Shown in pieces: positions 24,401 through 33,844 of a stretch of 64,000 bases of DNA. The position numbers were made by a program, and so were the translations under genes. The stretch's first letter is position 1, and the number at the start of each line of letters is the position of its first letter. Source of the DNA: CAMLJR01 sp964500675. GTDB lineage: Bacteria > Pseudomonadota > Gammaproteobacteria > Pseudomonadales > CAMLJR01. The notes below the pieces were generated by a model that was not told the origin of the DNA, searched no databases, and was given only the letters and a program-made list of their open reading frames with translations. Where the stretch lies: assembly GCA_964500675.1 (NCBI GenBank), contig CAZCNY010000004.1, positions 186,001 through 250,000 of the forward strand. Reading direction: 5' to 3'.

Positions 24401-24868
24401 CTATTGCCCACCAGCATATCCCCACTGACGCCACACCTCAAACACCGCAATCGCGACGGTGTTCGATAAATTTAAACTGCGGCTTTCAGCGCGCATCGGC
24501 AAGCGCAGAATGTGCTCCGAAGGTAGCGTTTGCAGTAATTCGTGCGGCAGGCCGCGGCTCTCGGGTCCGAATAGCAGCGCATCGCCCGATTCGTATTGTG
24601 CCGAGCCGAAATGCTGTGCGCCCTTAGTGCTGAGTGCGAAGAGACGATTGGGGTTGCGGGCGCGCATATACGCTTCGAGATTCTTGTGAATCTGTATGTC
24701 TGCCCATTCGCGATAATCGAGACCGGCGCGCCGCAATTTCGTATCATCGAGTTCGAAACCGAGCGGCTCGATCAAATGCAATTTCGCGCCCGTGTTCGCA
24801 CATAAGCGCATGACATTGCCCGTATTCGGCGGAATTTCGGGTTCGTAAAGTACGACGTCTAAATTCAT
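24401..24868 (-). CDS. trmL: tRNA (cytidine/uridine-34 2'-O) methyltransferase
   Basis: The 155-residue SPOUT enzyme uses S-adenosylmethionine to methylate the ribose of the wobble base in tRNA-Leu. It starts with MNLDVVLYEPEIPPNTGNVMRLCANTG, the family signature, and has the trefoil-knot segments LLFGPESRGLP and LPMRAESRSLNLSN. Its start overlaps the thiI stop (ATGA), so it is translated with thiI, and both modify tRNA. Confidence 0.95.
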   Translation of the reverse strand: MNLDVVLYEPEIPPNTGNVMRLCANTGAKLHLIEPLGFELDDTKLRRAGLDYREWADIQIHKNLEAYMRARNPNRLFALSTKGAQHFGSAQYESGDALLFGPESRGLPHELLQTLPSEHILRLPMRAESRSLNLSNTVAIAVFEVWRQWGYAGGQ

Positions 24869-26322
24869 GGTGCGGGACGATACACCTTGATGTTGCGGTA
24901 ACCCAATTCGATCAGGTGCGCTGCGTGCAATTTGCTCATGACGCCTTTGTCGCAGTAGAGCAGATAAGTTTTTCCTTTGTCGCGCTCGGCAAATTTGCTT
25001 TGCAATTCGTAGAACGGAATTTTTTCGATGCGGACATTGCCTGCATGCAGGGGTGCGCGTTCCACTTCGTTGGGATGGCGTATATCGACGATGACCGAAT
25101 CAAATATGGGCACACTCAGTATCTCAACATCGACATTTTCGATTTCGACGTTGGCGATCTCATCGATGTTGATGTATTGCGCATTAGTAAGCGCGCGTTC
25201 GAGCACGGAAAAATCGAATTTGGTTTCTTCGTGTTCGACGCGCGGCAATTTCGCGCGTGTGGTGGGCTTTACGGAAATAACGCCACAATATTCCGACATT
25301 TGCGCGGCGTAATCGGCGGTACCGATTTGCTGTGCAGTGTGAATGATCTCACCTTTCGCCATGGTAATGAGCGGGCGCAACACGAGTATATCGGTCGCAC
25401 GATCGATGACAGTGAGATTGATGAGCGTTTGACTCGACACCTGTGCAACCGCTTCGCCCGTCACGAGAGCCTGCGCGCCAAGCGTTTCGGCCACGTGTGT
25501 CGCGGCGCGCAGCATCATGCGTTTGAGCACCACGCCCATTTGTGAATCGTCGATATTTTTCAAAATTTGCGCGACGACCTCATCGAACGGCACTGCGATA
25601 AATTTTACACGCGATGAAGCGCCGTATTTCGACCATAAGTAGTAGGCAACTTCTTTCACGCCCAATTCGTGCTGACGACCGCCGAGATTGAAAAAACAGA
25701 AATGTGTGCGCATACCCCGGCGCATGGTAAAAAAACTTGCAACAGTGGAATCAAAGCCGCCAGAGAGCAGCGATATCACCGATTCCTGCGAGCCGATGGG
25801 AAAACCACCGATGCCTTCGAAGCGTTCGTTGATGATATAGAGGCGATCGTCGCGCACATCGATGCGTACCGTCGCATCGGGATTGCGCAGGGCTACACCA
25901 CGTGCGCCACTGTTTTGGTTGAGCAGACCGCCGACATAACGCTCGATATCGAGCGATGAAAAATTGTGGTTGCCGTTGCGTTTACAGCGGACGGCAAAGG
26001 TTTTGTCTTGTAAGCGTCCGAGCCAGAGCGCAGCAGTTTTGGTGTAGATATCGGCGAGATCGCGCAGCGGATATTCCAGCACGTCGAGAAAGTAGGCAAT
26101 GCCCGGCGTATGCCCCAATACTTCGATAATTTGCGCGCGTCGCGCCGCGTCGTTGCCAACCGTGCTAACGGTCAGCTGATCCCAATCGCGGACAATTTCG
26201 ATTTCGGGATCGATGGGTTTGAGTAGCGTGCGAAGATTATCGCGCAGTTGCTTGACCAGCTGCTTGCGGACCAGGCGGCTCTTGATTGTAATCTCGGGGA
26301 AAAACTTGATAACGAATTGCAC
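24865..26322 (-). CDS. thiI: tRNA 4-thiouridine synthetase with rhodanese domain
   Basis: The 485-residue protein has an N-terminal ferredoxin-like and THUMP RNA-binding region (about 1-170), the PP-loop SLLSGGFDSTVASF that adenylates uridine-8, and a C-terminal rhodanese domain with active Cys in LLYCDKGVMSKLH. It transfers sulfur to U8 of tRNA and, through the rhodanese domain, to thiamine synthesis. The start at 26322 gives the typical MQFVIKFFPEITIKS. It is divergent from glnA. Confidence 0.96.
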   Translation of the reverse strand: MQFVIKFFPEITIKSRLVRKQLVKQLRDNLRTLLKPIDPEIEIVRDWDQLTVSTVGNDAARRAQIIEVLGHTPGIAYFLDVLEYPLRDLADIYTKTAALWLGRLQDKTFAVRCKRNGNHNFSSLDIERYVGGLLNQNSGARGVALRNPDATVRIDVRDDRLYIINERFEGIGGFPIGSQESVISLLSGGFDSTVASFFTMRRGMRTHFCFFNLGGRQHELGVKEVAYYLWSKYGASSRVKFIAVPFDEVVAQILKNIDDSQMGVVLKRMMLRAATHVAETLGAQALVTGEAVAQVSSQTLINLTVIDRATDILVLRPLITMAKGEIIHTAQQIGTADYAAQMSEYCGVISVKPTTRAKLPRVEHEETKFDFSVLERALTNAQYINIDEIANVEIENVDVEILSVPIFDSVIVDIRHPNEVERAPLHAGNVRIEKIPFYELQSKFAERDKGKTYLLYCDKGVMSKLHAAHLIELGYRNIKVYRPAP

Positions 26323-26394
26323 GGAGTATTTAACCCTCTTTTGGCGAGGCGAGGATTATACTCTGCGGCATTAATTTTAAAGGGAAGGTTGCTT

Positions 26395-26518
26395 TGCACT
26401 ATTAATGGTCGCAATGATTTAAAATGGTGCGCACCTCTGGTTTGTATAGTTAACGGCCGCCTCAAAATCTCCCCAATTCAGCTATTTACCGGGAGCGATT
26501 GCGTGGCATAGAGTTTGC
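26395..26518 (+). promoter_or_regulatory. Sigma54 promoter with NtrC-like boxes upstream of glnA
   Basis: TGGCATAGAGTTTGC (26504-26518) matches the sigma54 -24/-12 pattern (GG-N10-GC). Upstream are two NtrC-like sites: TGCACT...GGTCGCA (26395-26413) and TGATTTAAAATGGTGCG (26415-26431), the second matching 13 of 17 positions of the known enteric glnA site as I recall it. They lie about 75-125 bases before the promoter, as for glnA in enteric bacteria. The whole gap (26323-26656) holds no gene and must also drive thiI. Confidence 0.7.
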
Positions 26519-26656
26519 GTTAATTCGGCCAGCTCCGTAACTCTACGATAGCAGTGAGTAATTTCCCGATTCGGCCTTATAATCTGCCGCCCCGTATCTT
26601 CGGCGGTCGAGCCGTACGTAACCTGTCTTAATAATCTCTTTGGAGGAAGCCCTAAA

Positions 26657-28063
26657 ATGTCAGAGAAAACTCTGCAATTAATCAAAGATAACGATGCTAA
26701 ATGGGTAGATTTTCGCTTTACCGATACGCACGGCAAAGAGCAGCACGTTACCTATCCGTCAAAAACCGTTGATGCAGGCACCTTTGTCACCGGGAAAATG
26801 TTCGACGGCTCCTCCATCGCTGGTTGGAAAGGGATCAACGAGTCGGACATGATCCTGATGCCGGACGACTCGACCGCCGTGCTTGATCCGTTCTTCGATG
26901 ACCCCACCGTCATTCTGCGCTGCACCATTGTTGAGCCTGCGACGGGTCAGGGCTACGAGCGCGACCCGCGCTCGCTCGCCGCACGCGCCGAGGCGTATCT
27001 AAAGTCGACCGGTATTGCCGATACCGCGCTGTTTGGTCCGGAGCCGGAGTTCTTCATTTTCGATGATGTGAAATGGCATGTGGACATCTCCGGTGTCAGC
27101 TACACGATCAACTCATCGGAAGCCGCTTGGTCGTCCAATAAAGAATTCGATGAAGGCAACACGGGTCACCGTCCGGGTATCAAAGGCGGCTATTTCCCGG
27201 TGCCGCCGGTGGATTCGCTGCACGATATCCGCGCTGCAATGTGCGATGCCGCCGAAGCGATGGGTCTCGACATTGAGGTGCACCACCACGAAGTGGCTAC
27301 CGCCGGCCAGTGCGAGATTGGTGTCGGTGCCAACACGCTGGTGAAAAAAGCCGACGAAGTCCAAATCCTTAAATACGCAATTCACAATGTCGCGCACGCC
27401 TATGGTAAGACCGCTACTTTTATGCCGAAGCCGCTCGTGGGCGATAATGGCTCGGGTATGCATGTGCACCAGTCGCTGTCGAAAGGCGGCGTGAACATAT
27501 TTGCGGGCGATGCATATGCCGGCCTATCTGAAACCGCATTGTTTTACATCGGCGGCATCATCAAGCATGCGCGCGCGTTGAATGCGTTCTGCAACCCGGG
27601 CACCAATTCGTACAAGCGCCTTGTTCCGGGCTTTGAAGCTCCGGTTATGCTGGCTTACTCGGCGCGCAACCGTTCCGCGTCGATTCGTATTCCGTACGTG
27701 ACCAATCCGAAAGCACGTCGCATCGAAACTCGTTTCCCGGATCCTTCGGCTAACCCCTACCTTTGCTTCGCGGCTCTGATGATGGCGGGCCTTGATGGTA
27801 TCCAGAACAAAATCCACCCGGGCGACGCCGCGGATAAGGATCTGTACGATCTGGAGCCAGAGGAAGCAGCAGCAATTCCGACCGTGTCGCACACGTTGGA
27901 GATGTCGCTGGCGGCACTCGATGCTGATCGCGGCTTTTTGACTGCAGGCGGTGTGTTCACTAACGACATGATCGACGCTTACATAGAACTGAAGCGTCAG
28001 CAGGTCGAGAGATTGAACATGACCACACACCCTATCGAGTTTGCCATGTACTACAGCTGTTAA
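26657..28063 (+). CDS. glnA: Glutamine synthetase, type I
   Basis: The 468-residue dodecameric enzyme makes glutamine from glutamate, ammonia and ATP. Visible are the MFDGSSIAGW loop, the metal site PEPEFF, GNGSGMHVHQS, the ATP site with NRSASIRIP, and the adenylylation-loop Tyr in KDLYDLEPEE, so it should be controlled by GlnE. A Shine-Dalgarno GGAGG lies about 10 bases before the ATG. The NtrC and sigma54 sites upstream and ntrBC downstream fit nitrogen control. Confidence 0.98.
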   Translation: MSEKTLQLIKDNDAKWVDFRFTDTHGKEQHVTYPSKTVDAGTFVTGKMFDGSSIAGWKGINESDMILMPDDSTAVLDPFFDDPTVILRCTIVEPATGQGYERDPRSLAARAEAYLKSTGIADTALFGPEPEFFIFDDVKWHVDISGVSYTINSSEAAWSSNKEFDEGNTGHRPGIKGGYFPVPPVDSLHDIRAAMCDAAEAMGLDIEVHHHEVATAGQCEIGVGANTLVKKADEVQILKYAIHNVAHAYGKTATFMPKPLVGDNGSGMHVHQSLSKGGVNIFAGDAYAGLSETALFYIGGIIKHARALNAFCNPGTNSYKRLVPGFEAPVMLAYSARNRSASIRIPYVTNPKARRIETRFPDPSANPYLCFAALMMAGLDGIQNKIHPGDAADKDLYDLEPEEAAAIPTVSHTLEMSLAALDADRGFLTAGGVFTNDMIDAYIELKRQQVERLNMTTHPIEFAMYYSC

Positions 28064-28140
28064 TGCCCACTGCGGCTGTCAATATTTATTACAGCTGCTG
28101 ATTCGTTGTGACAGCGGCTTGTTGCTAAGCAGCTCCAACA

Positions 28141-28166
28141 GCCCGCCATACGGCGGGCTTTTTTTT
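28141..28166 (+). terminator. Terminator downstream of glnA
   Basis: GCCCGCC (28141-28147) and GGCGGGC (28152-28158) close a 4-base loop, followed by eight T. It is a textbook intrinsic terminator. Confidence 0.92.
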
Positions 28167-28240
28167 ATGCTGCGACAGCCCAATAATGCAGTTATCGCAG
28201 CCGCTCCTGAGTGGGCTGCTCCAACTAGCTGGAGTCGATT

Positions 28241-28717
28241 ATGGTCTGCGCACCGCGTTGTTTCGTGTTGGCTGTCGCGCTGTTTGCGGCTGGTGGGCTT
28301 GTTGCCCAAACCGTTTACAAGTCAGTCGATGAAAAGGGCAATGTGATTTATTCGGAAAGCCCGCCCGCGAAAACCCCGGGTGGCAATATTCGCTCTACCA
28401 CCGAGCTGCCGATCGACCCCAATCAGAATGTGATGCCCGCGCCAAAGCCGTTAAATATCGGCCCGCCTGTTAGCGGTCAGGGGGTGGCAAATGGCGAGAA
28501 CTCTTACGCGAAGAGTATCGCGGATGCGCAAGCTGCTCTCGAGGCGGCCGAGGCGCAACTCAAGGCAGGTACGGAAGTACAACCTGGAGATTTCGTCGGT
28601 AGGGCCGGGGGTGGGGTTGGGCCTTCGCCGCAGCGGTTGCAGCGGTTGCAGGAGTTGCAGGACGCAGTCGAGGAGGCTCGCCAAAACCTTGAAAAAGTTC
28701 GGGGCGGTACACGCTAA
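28241..28717 (+). CDS. DUF4124 domain-containing exported protein
   Basis: The 158-residue protein has a signal peptide (hydrophobic residues 8-22, cut near VAQT) and the DUF4124 signature TVYKSVDEKGNVIYSESPP. A Pro-rich link and a C-terminal coiled coil follow (AQAALEAAEAQLKAG, then LQELQDAVEEARQNLEKV). Similar genes lie between glnA and ntrB in related gammaproteobacteria; the function is unknown. Compare the phage-borne DUF4124 gene at 5686. Confidence 0.85.
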   Translation: MVCAPRCFVLAVALFAAGGLVAQTVYKSVDEKGNVIYSESPPAKTPGGNIRSTTELPIDPNQNVMPAPKPLNIGPPVSGQGVANGENSYAKSIADAQAALEAAEAQLKAGTEVQPGDFVGRAGGGVGPSPQRLQRLQELQDAVEEARQNLEKVRGGTR

Positions 28718-28960
28718 ATTCGTCGATCGCCCTAAATTGGGGCGACTAATTTTTCCGGGTACACGGAAATGGGCGCGTGGCTCGGTCGAGTGTAGAACGC
28801 GCGCACTAAATCGACGATCTCCATCGGCCCAGCCGCCGCGCAATGGCGCAGATTTTCCAGGCTCAGATTTGGCGTATTACTCATCAGCGCGGAAGCTGGT
28901 TTGGAAATTGCAATTTCAGCTCAGCGCATACGCCACCTTCATAATTTCCAGTAGTACGCG

Positions 28961-30037
28961 ATGACCTCCGATACGCTGCATACACGTATTCTCGACAATT
29001 TAAGAACAGCCATTCTGCTGGTCGAGCCTGATCTCAAAGTGGGGTATATCAACTCCGCCGCGGAGGCATTGCTGGAAATTTCCGAAAGCCGCATGCTCGG
29101 CGAGCCCATCACTAATCTGTTTATCGAACATGGCGATACCGCCGCGGGTTTGCGCGAAGCCATTCGCGCTGGCAGCGCGTATACCAAGCGCGAAACCATG
29201 TTGAAATTGCCCGGCGGTCAACGCATCACGGTGGACTACGCAGTCAGTCCAGTGCTGCAAAGCGATGGCACATTTGCACTCGTGCTGGAGATTCAGCCAC
29301 TCGATCGCATGCTGCGTATCAGCCGCGAGGAGGGCATGCTCAGTTCGCAGCAAAACACGCGCGCGCTGGTGCGCGGCCTTGCGCATGAAATTAAAAATCC
29401 GCTCGGTGGGTTGCGCGGTGCGGCACAATTGCTAGCGCGCGAGCTGCCCGATAACGCGCTCAAGGATTACACCAACATCATCATCGAAGAGGCCGACCGG
29501 CTGCGCAATCTCGTCGATCAAATGCTGGGTCCACATAAGGTTCCCGATAAAAAACCGTTAAACCTGCACGAAGTGGTCGAGCGCGTGCGTCATCTGCTCG
29601 AAGCCGAAACGAAGGGCCAAATTTTATTTGTGCGCGATTACGATCCGAGCATTCCCGATCTGCTGGGCGACAAAGAGCAACTCATACAAGCGGTGCTGAA
29701 TATCGTGCGCAATGCCGTCGAGGCGATCAATGGAATGGCGAGAAAGCCACCGCGCCCGAGCATTTTGTTGCGCACGCGATCGCTGCGGCAATTTACGATC
29801 GGCACGCAGCGACATCGCTTGATCGCAAAGATCGATATTGTCGATAACGGACCCGGAGTGCCGCCGGATTTGCAAGAGGCGATTTTTTTGCCGATGGTCA
29901 GCGGCCGCTCCGATGGGACGGGGCTGGGACTTTCGATCTCGCAATCGATCATCAATCGTCATAACGGCTTGATCGAATGCCACAGCCAGCCCGGTAATAC
30001 CACGTTCTCGCTCTACATTCCGCTGGAGCAAAATTGA
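28961..30037 (+). CDS. ntrB: Nitrogen regulation histidine kinase NtrB
   Basis: The 358-residue soluble kinase has an N-terminal PAS domain (about 10-115), the H box ALVRGLAHEIKNPLGG with His142, and HATPase motifs (NIVRNAVEAI, DNGPGVPP, GTGLGLSIS). It phosphorylates NtrC in nitrogen limitation and dephosphorylates it when bound by PII. No membrane segment is present, as expected. It lies 63 bases upstream of ntrC. Confidence 0.96.
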   Translation: MTSDTLHTRILDNLRTAILLVEPDLKVGYINSAAEALLEISESRMLGEPITNLFIEHGDTAAGLREAIRAGSAYTKRETMLKLPGGQRITVDYAVSPVLQSDGTFALVLEIQPLDRMLRISREEGMLSSQQNTRALVRGLAHEIKNPLGGLRGAAQLLARELPDNALKDYTNIIIEEADRLRNLVDQMLGPHKVPDKKPLNLHEVVERVRHLLEAETKGQILFVRDYDPSIPDLLGDKEQLIQAVLNIVRNAVEAINGMARKPPRPSILLRTRSLRQFTIGTQRHRLIAKIDIVDNGPGVPPDLQEAIFLPMVSGRSDGTGLGLSISQSIINRHNGLIECHSQPGNTTFSLYIPLEQN

Positions 30038-30100
30038 TCGCGTCTGTGTGTAGACAGCATTAGCTGCGCACAACCAAATACGTATTGGAGAGAATTAGGA

Positions 30101-31537
30101 ATGAACAACGCGAACACCGTATGGATAGTGGATGATGATCGCTCGATACGCTGGGTCTTAGAAAAAGCGCTGAATCAAGCGGGCATTCGCACCCAGGTTT
30201 TCGATAGCGCTGAATCCATCGGCCGCGAGCTTTCGAGTGCGCAACCCGACGCGGTGATCAGCGATATTCGCATGCCCGGCATCGACGGTCTCGAATTGCT
30301 CGCGCGTCTCGGTAAGGATTTTCCCGGCATGCCCGTGATCATCACCACCGCGCACTCGGATCTCGATAGCGCGGTCGCATCGTATCAGGGCGGTGCATTC
30401 GAATATTTGCCGAAGCCGTTCGATATCGACGAGGCCGTTGCTGTTACCAAGCGTGCGCTCGCACATGCGCGCGAACGCCGCACGCAACCCGAGCCCGAAC
30501 TGCCACAGGCGACACCCGAAATCATCGGCGAAGCGCCGGCGATGCAGGAAGTGTTTCGCGCGATCGGCCGGCTTTCGCATTCGAATATCACCGTGCTCAT
30601 CAATGGCGAATCGGGCACGGGTAAGGAGTTGGTTGCGCGCGCGTTGCATCGGCACAGCCCGCGTTCGAGCAAACCGTTTATCGCATTGAATATGGCGGCG
30701 ATTCCGCGCGATCTGATGGAATCGGAATTATTCGGTCACGAAAAAGGCGCATTCACGGGTGCGACGCAACAGCGTCAAGGCCGCTTCGAGCAGGCCGATG
30801 GCGGCAGTTTGTTTCTCGATGAAATCGGCGATATGCCGGCCGAAACGCAAACGCGCTTATTGCGGGTATTAGCGGACGGCGAATTTTATCGCGTCGGCGG
30901 ACACACGCCGGTCAAAGTCGATGTGCGTATCATCGCCGCAACGCACCAAAATCTCGAAAAGCTCGTGCAGGATCACAAGTTTCGCGAAGATTTATTTCAT
31001 CGCCTTAATGTCATTCGCATTCACATTCCAAAATTATCCGATCGCCGCGAAGATATTCCAAAGCTGATGGGTTATTTTTTTAAGAAAGCAGCGGAAGAAC
31101 TCAGCGTCGAATCGAAATCGCTGACGTCTGAAGCGGAAGCGTTTCTCGCCAAGCTCGATTGGCCCGGCAACGTGCGCCAACTCGAAAACACCTGTCGCTG
31201 GATCACCGTGATGGCCTCGGGGCGCGAGGTACACGTCGGCGATCTGCCGCCCGAATTGCTCAATCAAAGTTTTGAGGTTGCCGCCGCAGCCGGTGGTGAA
31301 TGGCAGGAGGGTCTGCGCCGCTGGGCCGATCAGGAGTTGGGGCTGGGCCGGCAAAATCTGCTCGACACCGCGGTGCCTGTGTTCGAGCGTATCATGATCG
31401 AGACCGCGCTTAAGCATACGAACGGCCGCCGTCGCGATGCCGCTGTATTGCTCGGCTGGGGTCGCAACACACTCACGCGTAAAATCAAAGAACTCGGTAT
31501 GGGCGATGACGACGCCGAAGGCGACGACGAGGATTAA
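30101..31537 (+). CDS. ntrC: Nitrogen regulation response regulator NtrC
   Basis: The 478-residue sigma54 activator has a receiver with Asp55 (ISDIRMPG) and the conserved Lys in YLPKPFD, AAA+ Walker A GESGTGKE, GAFTGA, and a C-terminal Fis-type HTH (HTNGRRRDAAVLLGWGRNTLTRKIKEL). It should bind the boxes upstream of glnA. Ribosome site GGAGAGAA precedes the ATG. It differs from the regulator at 488, which has Arg at the receiver Lys position. Confidence 0.96.
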   Translation: MNNANTVWIVDDDRSIRWVLEKALNQAGIRTQVFDSAESIGRELSSAQPDAVISDIRMPGIDGLELLARLGKDFPGMPVIITTAHSDLDSAVASYQGGAFEYLPKPFDIDEAVAVTKRALAHARERRTQPEPELPQATPEIIGEAPAMQEVFRAIGRLSHSNITVLINGESGTGKELVARALHRHSPRSSKPFIALNMAAIPRDLMESELFGHEKGAFTGATQQRQGRFEQADGGSLFLDEIGDMPAETQTRLLRVLADGEFYRVGGHTPVKVDVRIIAATHQNLEKLVQDHKFREDLFHRLNVIRIHIPKLSDRREDIPKLMGYFFKKAAEELSVESKSLTSEAEAFLAKLDWPGNVRQLENTCRWITVMASGREVHVGDLPPELLNQSFEVAAAAGGEWQEGLRRWADQELGLGRQNLLDTAVPVFERIMIETALKHTNGRRRDAAVLLGWGRNTLTRKIKELGMGDDDAEGDDED

Positions 31538-31654
31538 TGCTGTACCCGCTCCGCCTGCAATGATGTTTAGCGCGCGCGAACGTTTTATGTAAATAGCGCT
31601 TGCGCGCGTGCCCGCGGTCGCGACAATAGCAATCCGATTTTTGATGCTGTTGTC

Positions 31655-32878
31655 ATGCCCCATCCTTCGTCCCATCAACCCACTGCGTCCCATCAATCCT
31701 TCAGCGGGTTGCCGGGCTGGTTGATTCTGCTTGGCATTTTAACGGCAGTCGGTTCGCTGTCGGTCGATATGTATTTGCCGAGCTTTCCGGCGATTGTTGC
31801 GATGCTCGACACCGACGCTGGCGCGGTACAGCGCACGCTCGCCATGTTTTTCATCGGACTCGGTTTGGGGCAGCTCGTCTACGGACCGCTCAGCGATCGC
31901 TATGGCCGCAAGCCGCCGCTGTTATTCGGCATGGCGCTTTACACTGCCGCGTCGTTGGCGTGCATGTTCGCCCCCAATATTTTTGCGTTGCAATGGAGTC
32001 GCTTGTTGCAAGCGTTGGGTGGCTGCGCCGGTATCATCATTCCGCGCGCGGCGATTCGTGATCGCTGCGATGCGCTCAGTGCCGCGCGTGCGTTGTCGCT
32101 TGTGATGCTCGTGATGGGCGCAGCACCGATTCTCGCACCGCAATTCGGATCATGGATTTTGATCTGGTTCAGCTGGCGCGCAATTTTCGGCGTGCTCGTG
32201 CTGTTTGGCGCCGCCTGTTTAATTGCAATTTATTTTGGCATGGAAGAAACCATCGATCGCGACACGGTACCGCGGTTGAACTTCCAGTCCATTTTCCGAA
32301 ATTATCGCGAACTGCTGTGCGATCGGCAATTTCTAACGTTTTCTCTTTGCGGCGGTTTTGGTAGCGCCGGCATGTTTGCATATATCGCCGGATCGCCGTT
32401 TGTGCTCATGCAGATTTATGGAATTTCGACGCATCTCTACGGCTGGGTATTCGGCGCCAACGCGGTTGGTTTAGTGATCGGTTCGCAAATTAATGCGCGT
32501 TTACTCGCCCATCACTCGCCGCGAACAATATTGGCGCGCGCGGTGTTCATCCCTTTTCTGGCGGGTGCTGTATTGTTGGGCTCGTATATCGGTCACGCCG
32601 CTGGCCTGCCGATTTTATTGCCGGCGCTGTTTTTTGCGGTCGGCAGTCTCGGCTTCATCACGCCCAACAGCACCGCGCTTGCACTGCAACATCAAGGCGC
32701 GCGCGCAGGCGCGGCAACAGCGCTGATGGGGGCATTGCAATTGGGACTGGCTACTTTGAGCAGTACGGCCATGAGCGTATGGCAAATAAATGCGGAGCTA
32801 TCGTTGGCGACGATTATTTCGCTTTGCGGTGCCGGCGCGCTGTTGATACATCGATTCGCGCCGCGCGAGTTTCAATAG
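31655..32878 (+). CDS. Bcr/CflA-type multidrug efflux MFS transporter
   Basis: The 407-residue protein has 12 predicted membrane helices. It carries the 12-TM drug:H+ antiporter features: SVDMYLPSFPAI in helix 1 and the motif A loop GPLSDRYGRKPPLLFG between helices 2 and 3. Bcr/CflA members export drugs such as bicyclomycin and chloramphenicol, or sulfonamides; the substrate here is unknown. No clear ribosome site precedes the chosen start. It converges with mscL. Confidence 0.88.
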   Translation: MPHPSSHQPTASHQSFSGLPGWLILLGILTAVGSLSVDMYLPSFPAIVAMLDTDAGAVQRTLAMFFIGLGLGQLVYGPLSDRYGRKPPLLFGMALYTAASLACMFAPNIFALQWSRLLQALGGCAGIIIPRAAIRDRCDALSAARALSLVMLVMGAAPILAPQFGSWILIWFSWRAIFGVLVLFGAACLIAIYFGMEETIDRDTVPRLNFQSIFRNYRELLCDRQFLTFSLCGGFGSAGMFAYIAGSPFVLMQIYGISTHLYGWVFGANAVGLVIGSQINARLLAHHSPRTILARAVFIPFLAGAVLLGSYIGHAAGLPILLPALFFAVGSLGFITPNSTALALQHQGARAGAATALMGALQLGLATLSSTAMSVWQINAELSLATIISLCGAGALLIHRFAPREFQ

Positions 32879-32889
32879 CAGCATTCGCG

Positions 32890-32907
32890 GCCGATTACGG
32901 CTTTTTT
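32890..32907 (+). terminator. Weak terminator after MFS gene
   Basis: GCCG (32890-32893) and CGGC (32898-32901) close a 4-base loop with six T following. The stem is only 4 bp and overlaps the 3' end of mscL on the other strand. Confidence 0.35.
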
Positions 32908-33296
32908 AGCAGATCGCGAATTTCCATCAGCAATTCCTGATCTTTCGTCGGTGCGGGTGGCGGTGCATCGGCAGCGGGCGGCGCGGGGCGTTTGAGTCTG
33001 TTGATGCCTTTGATCGCCATGAAAATCACGAATGCAACGATGGTGAAATCGACAACGGTTTGAATGAATTTGCCGTACGCAATGACAACGGGTTTGCCAT
33101 TGGCGGCTTCGTGAATCGTTACTGCGAGACTGCTGAAATCCATGCCGCCGAGCAGCACGCCGATGGGCGGCATGATCACATCGCCGACCAGCGAGGTCAC
33201 GATTTTACCGAACGCAGCACCGACGATAACACCGACCGCCATGTCGACCACATTTCCTTTGACCGCAAACTCTTTGAATTCTTGTAAGAGGCTCAT
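32895..33296 (-). CDS. mscL: Large-conductance mechanosensitive channel
   Basis: The 133-residue channel forms a pentamer in the inner membrane that opens under osmotic downshock. It begins with MSLLQEFKEFAVKGNVVDMAVGV, the standard amphipathic helix plus TM1, then the periplasmic loop and TM2 (FTIVAFVIFMAIKGINRL), and ends with the RDLLKKP helix bundle. The length matches the family. Confidence 0.97.
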   Translation of the reverse strand: MSLLQEFKEFAVKGNVVDMAVGVIVGAAFGKIVTSLVGDVIMPPIGVLLGGMDFSSLAVTIHEAANGKPVVIAYGKFIQTVVDFTIVAFVIFMAIKGINRLKRPAPPAADAPPPAPTKDQELLMEIRDLLKKP

Positions 33297-33373
33297 GCTG
33301 TTGCTCCCTATCAGTTAATTGTTTACCGCTCAAGCGCAGTGATTTTGCGCGGAGCCAAAAAACCGCGCAACCT

Positions 33374-33823
33374 TTATTTCGGCGATAAATTGATGTGAGG
33401 TGCGCCGAAACTGAAATTATAAATTTGCAGTTGGCCATCGCGCGCAACCAAGGTTGTGGTCAGCGTCGCGCTGCCGTGCTCAAAAACCGCAGTGCCGTGA
33501 TAACTCAGCAAAATATCCGAACTAAAAAACGACAGTGCGGCCGTCAGGCGCGCGAACTGCAAATCGTCGATTTGTTTGAACGCGCCGAGCGCGCGATAGC
33601 GGTCGATCAACGCGTCGAGCTGTTTGTCGTCGATAGCGGCGAGCGTCTGTGGCGCCAACTGTTTTTTGATATTTGCGCGCTGCCACGAACCGAAGTCGTT
33701 TAGCGCTTGGCGCAAATAGCGCTGCGCCGCAGGGTCATAATGCCGCTCCTGTTGACCCGCATACCAATACAAAGCGCCAACCGCAAGCAGAATTGCGATG
33801 ATAATCGCCTGCAAAGGTTTCAT
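33374..33823 (-). CDS. Hypothetical protein with N-terminal membrane anchor
   Basis: The 149-residue protein has one membrane helix or uncleaved signal (ALQAIIIAILLAVGALYWYAG region, residues 5-23) and a periplasmic helical domain with tandem LxxALxxF-type helices, followed by a strand region (ATLTTTLVARDGQLQIYNFSFGAP). I do not recognise the family. It lies between mscL and the amino acid permease on the same strand, 21 bases after the permease stop. Confidence 0.7.
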   Translation of the reverse strand: MKPLQAIIIAILLAVGALYWYAGQQERHYDPAAQRYLRQALNDFGSWQRANIKKQLAPQTLAAIDDKQLDALIDRYRALGAFKQIDDLQFARLTAALSFFSSDILLSYHGTAVFEHGSATLTTTLVARDGQLQIYNFSFGAPHINLSPK

Positions 33824-33844
33824 GATTTTTGCTTTATAAATTAT

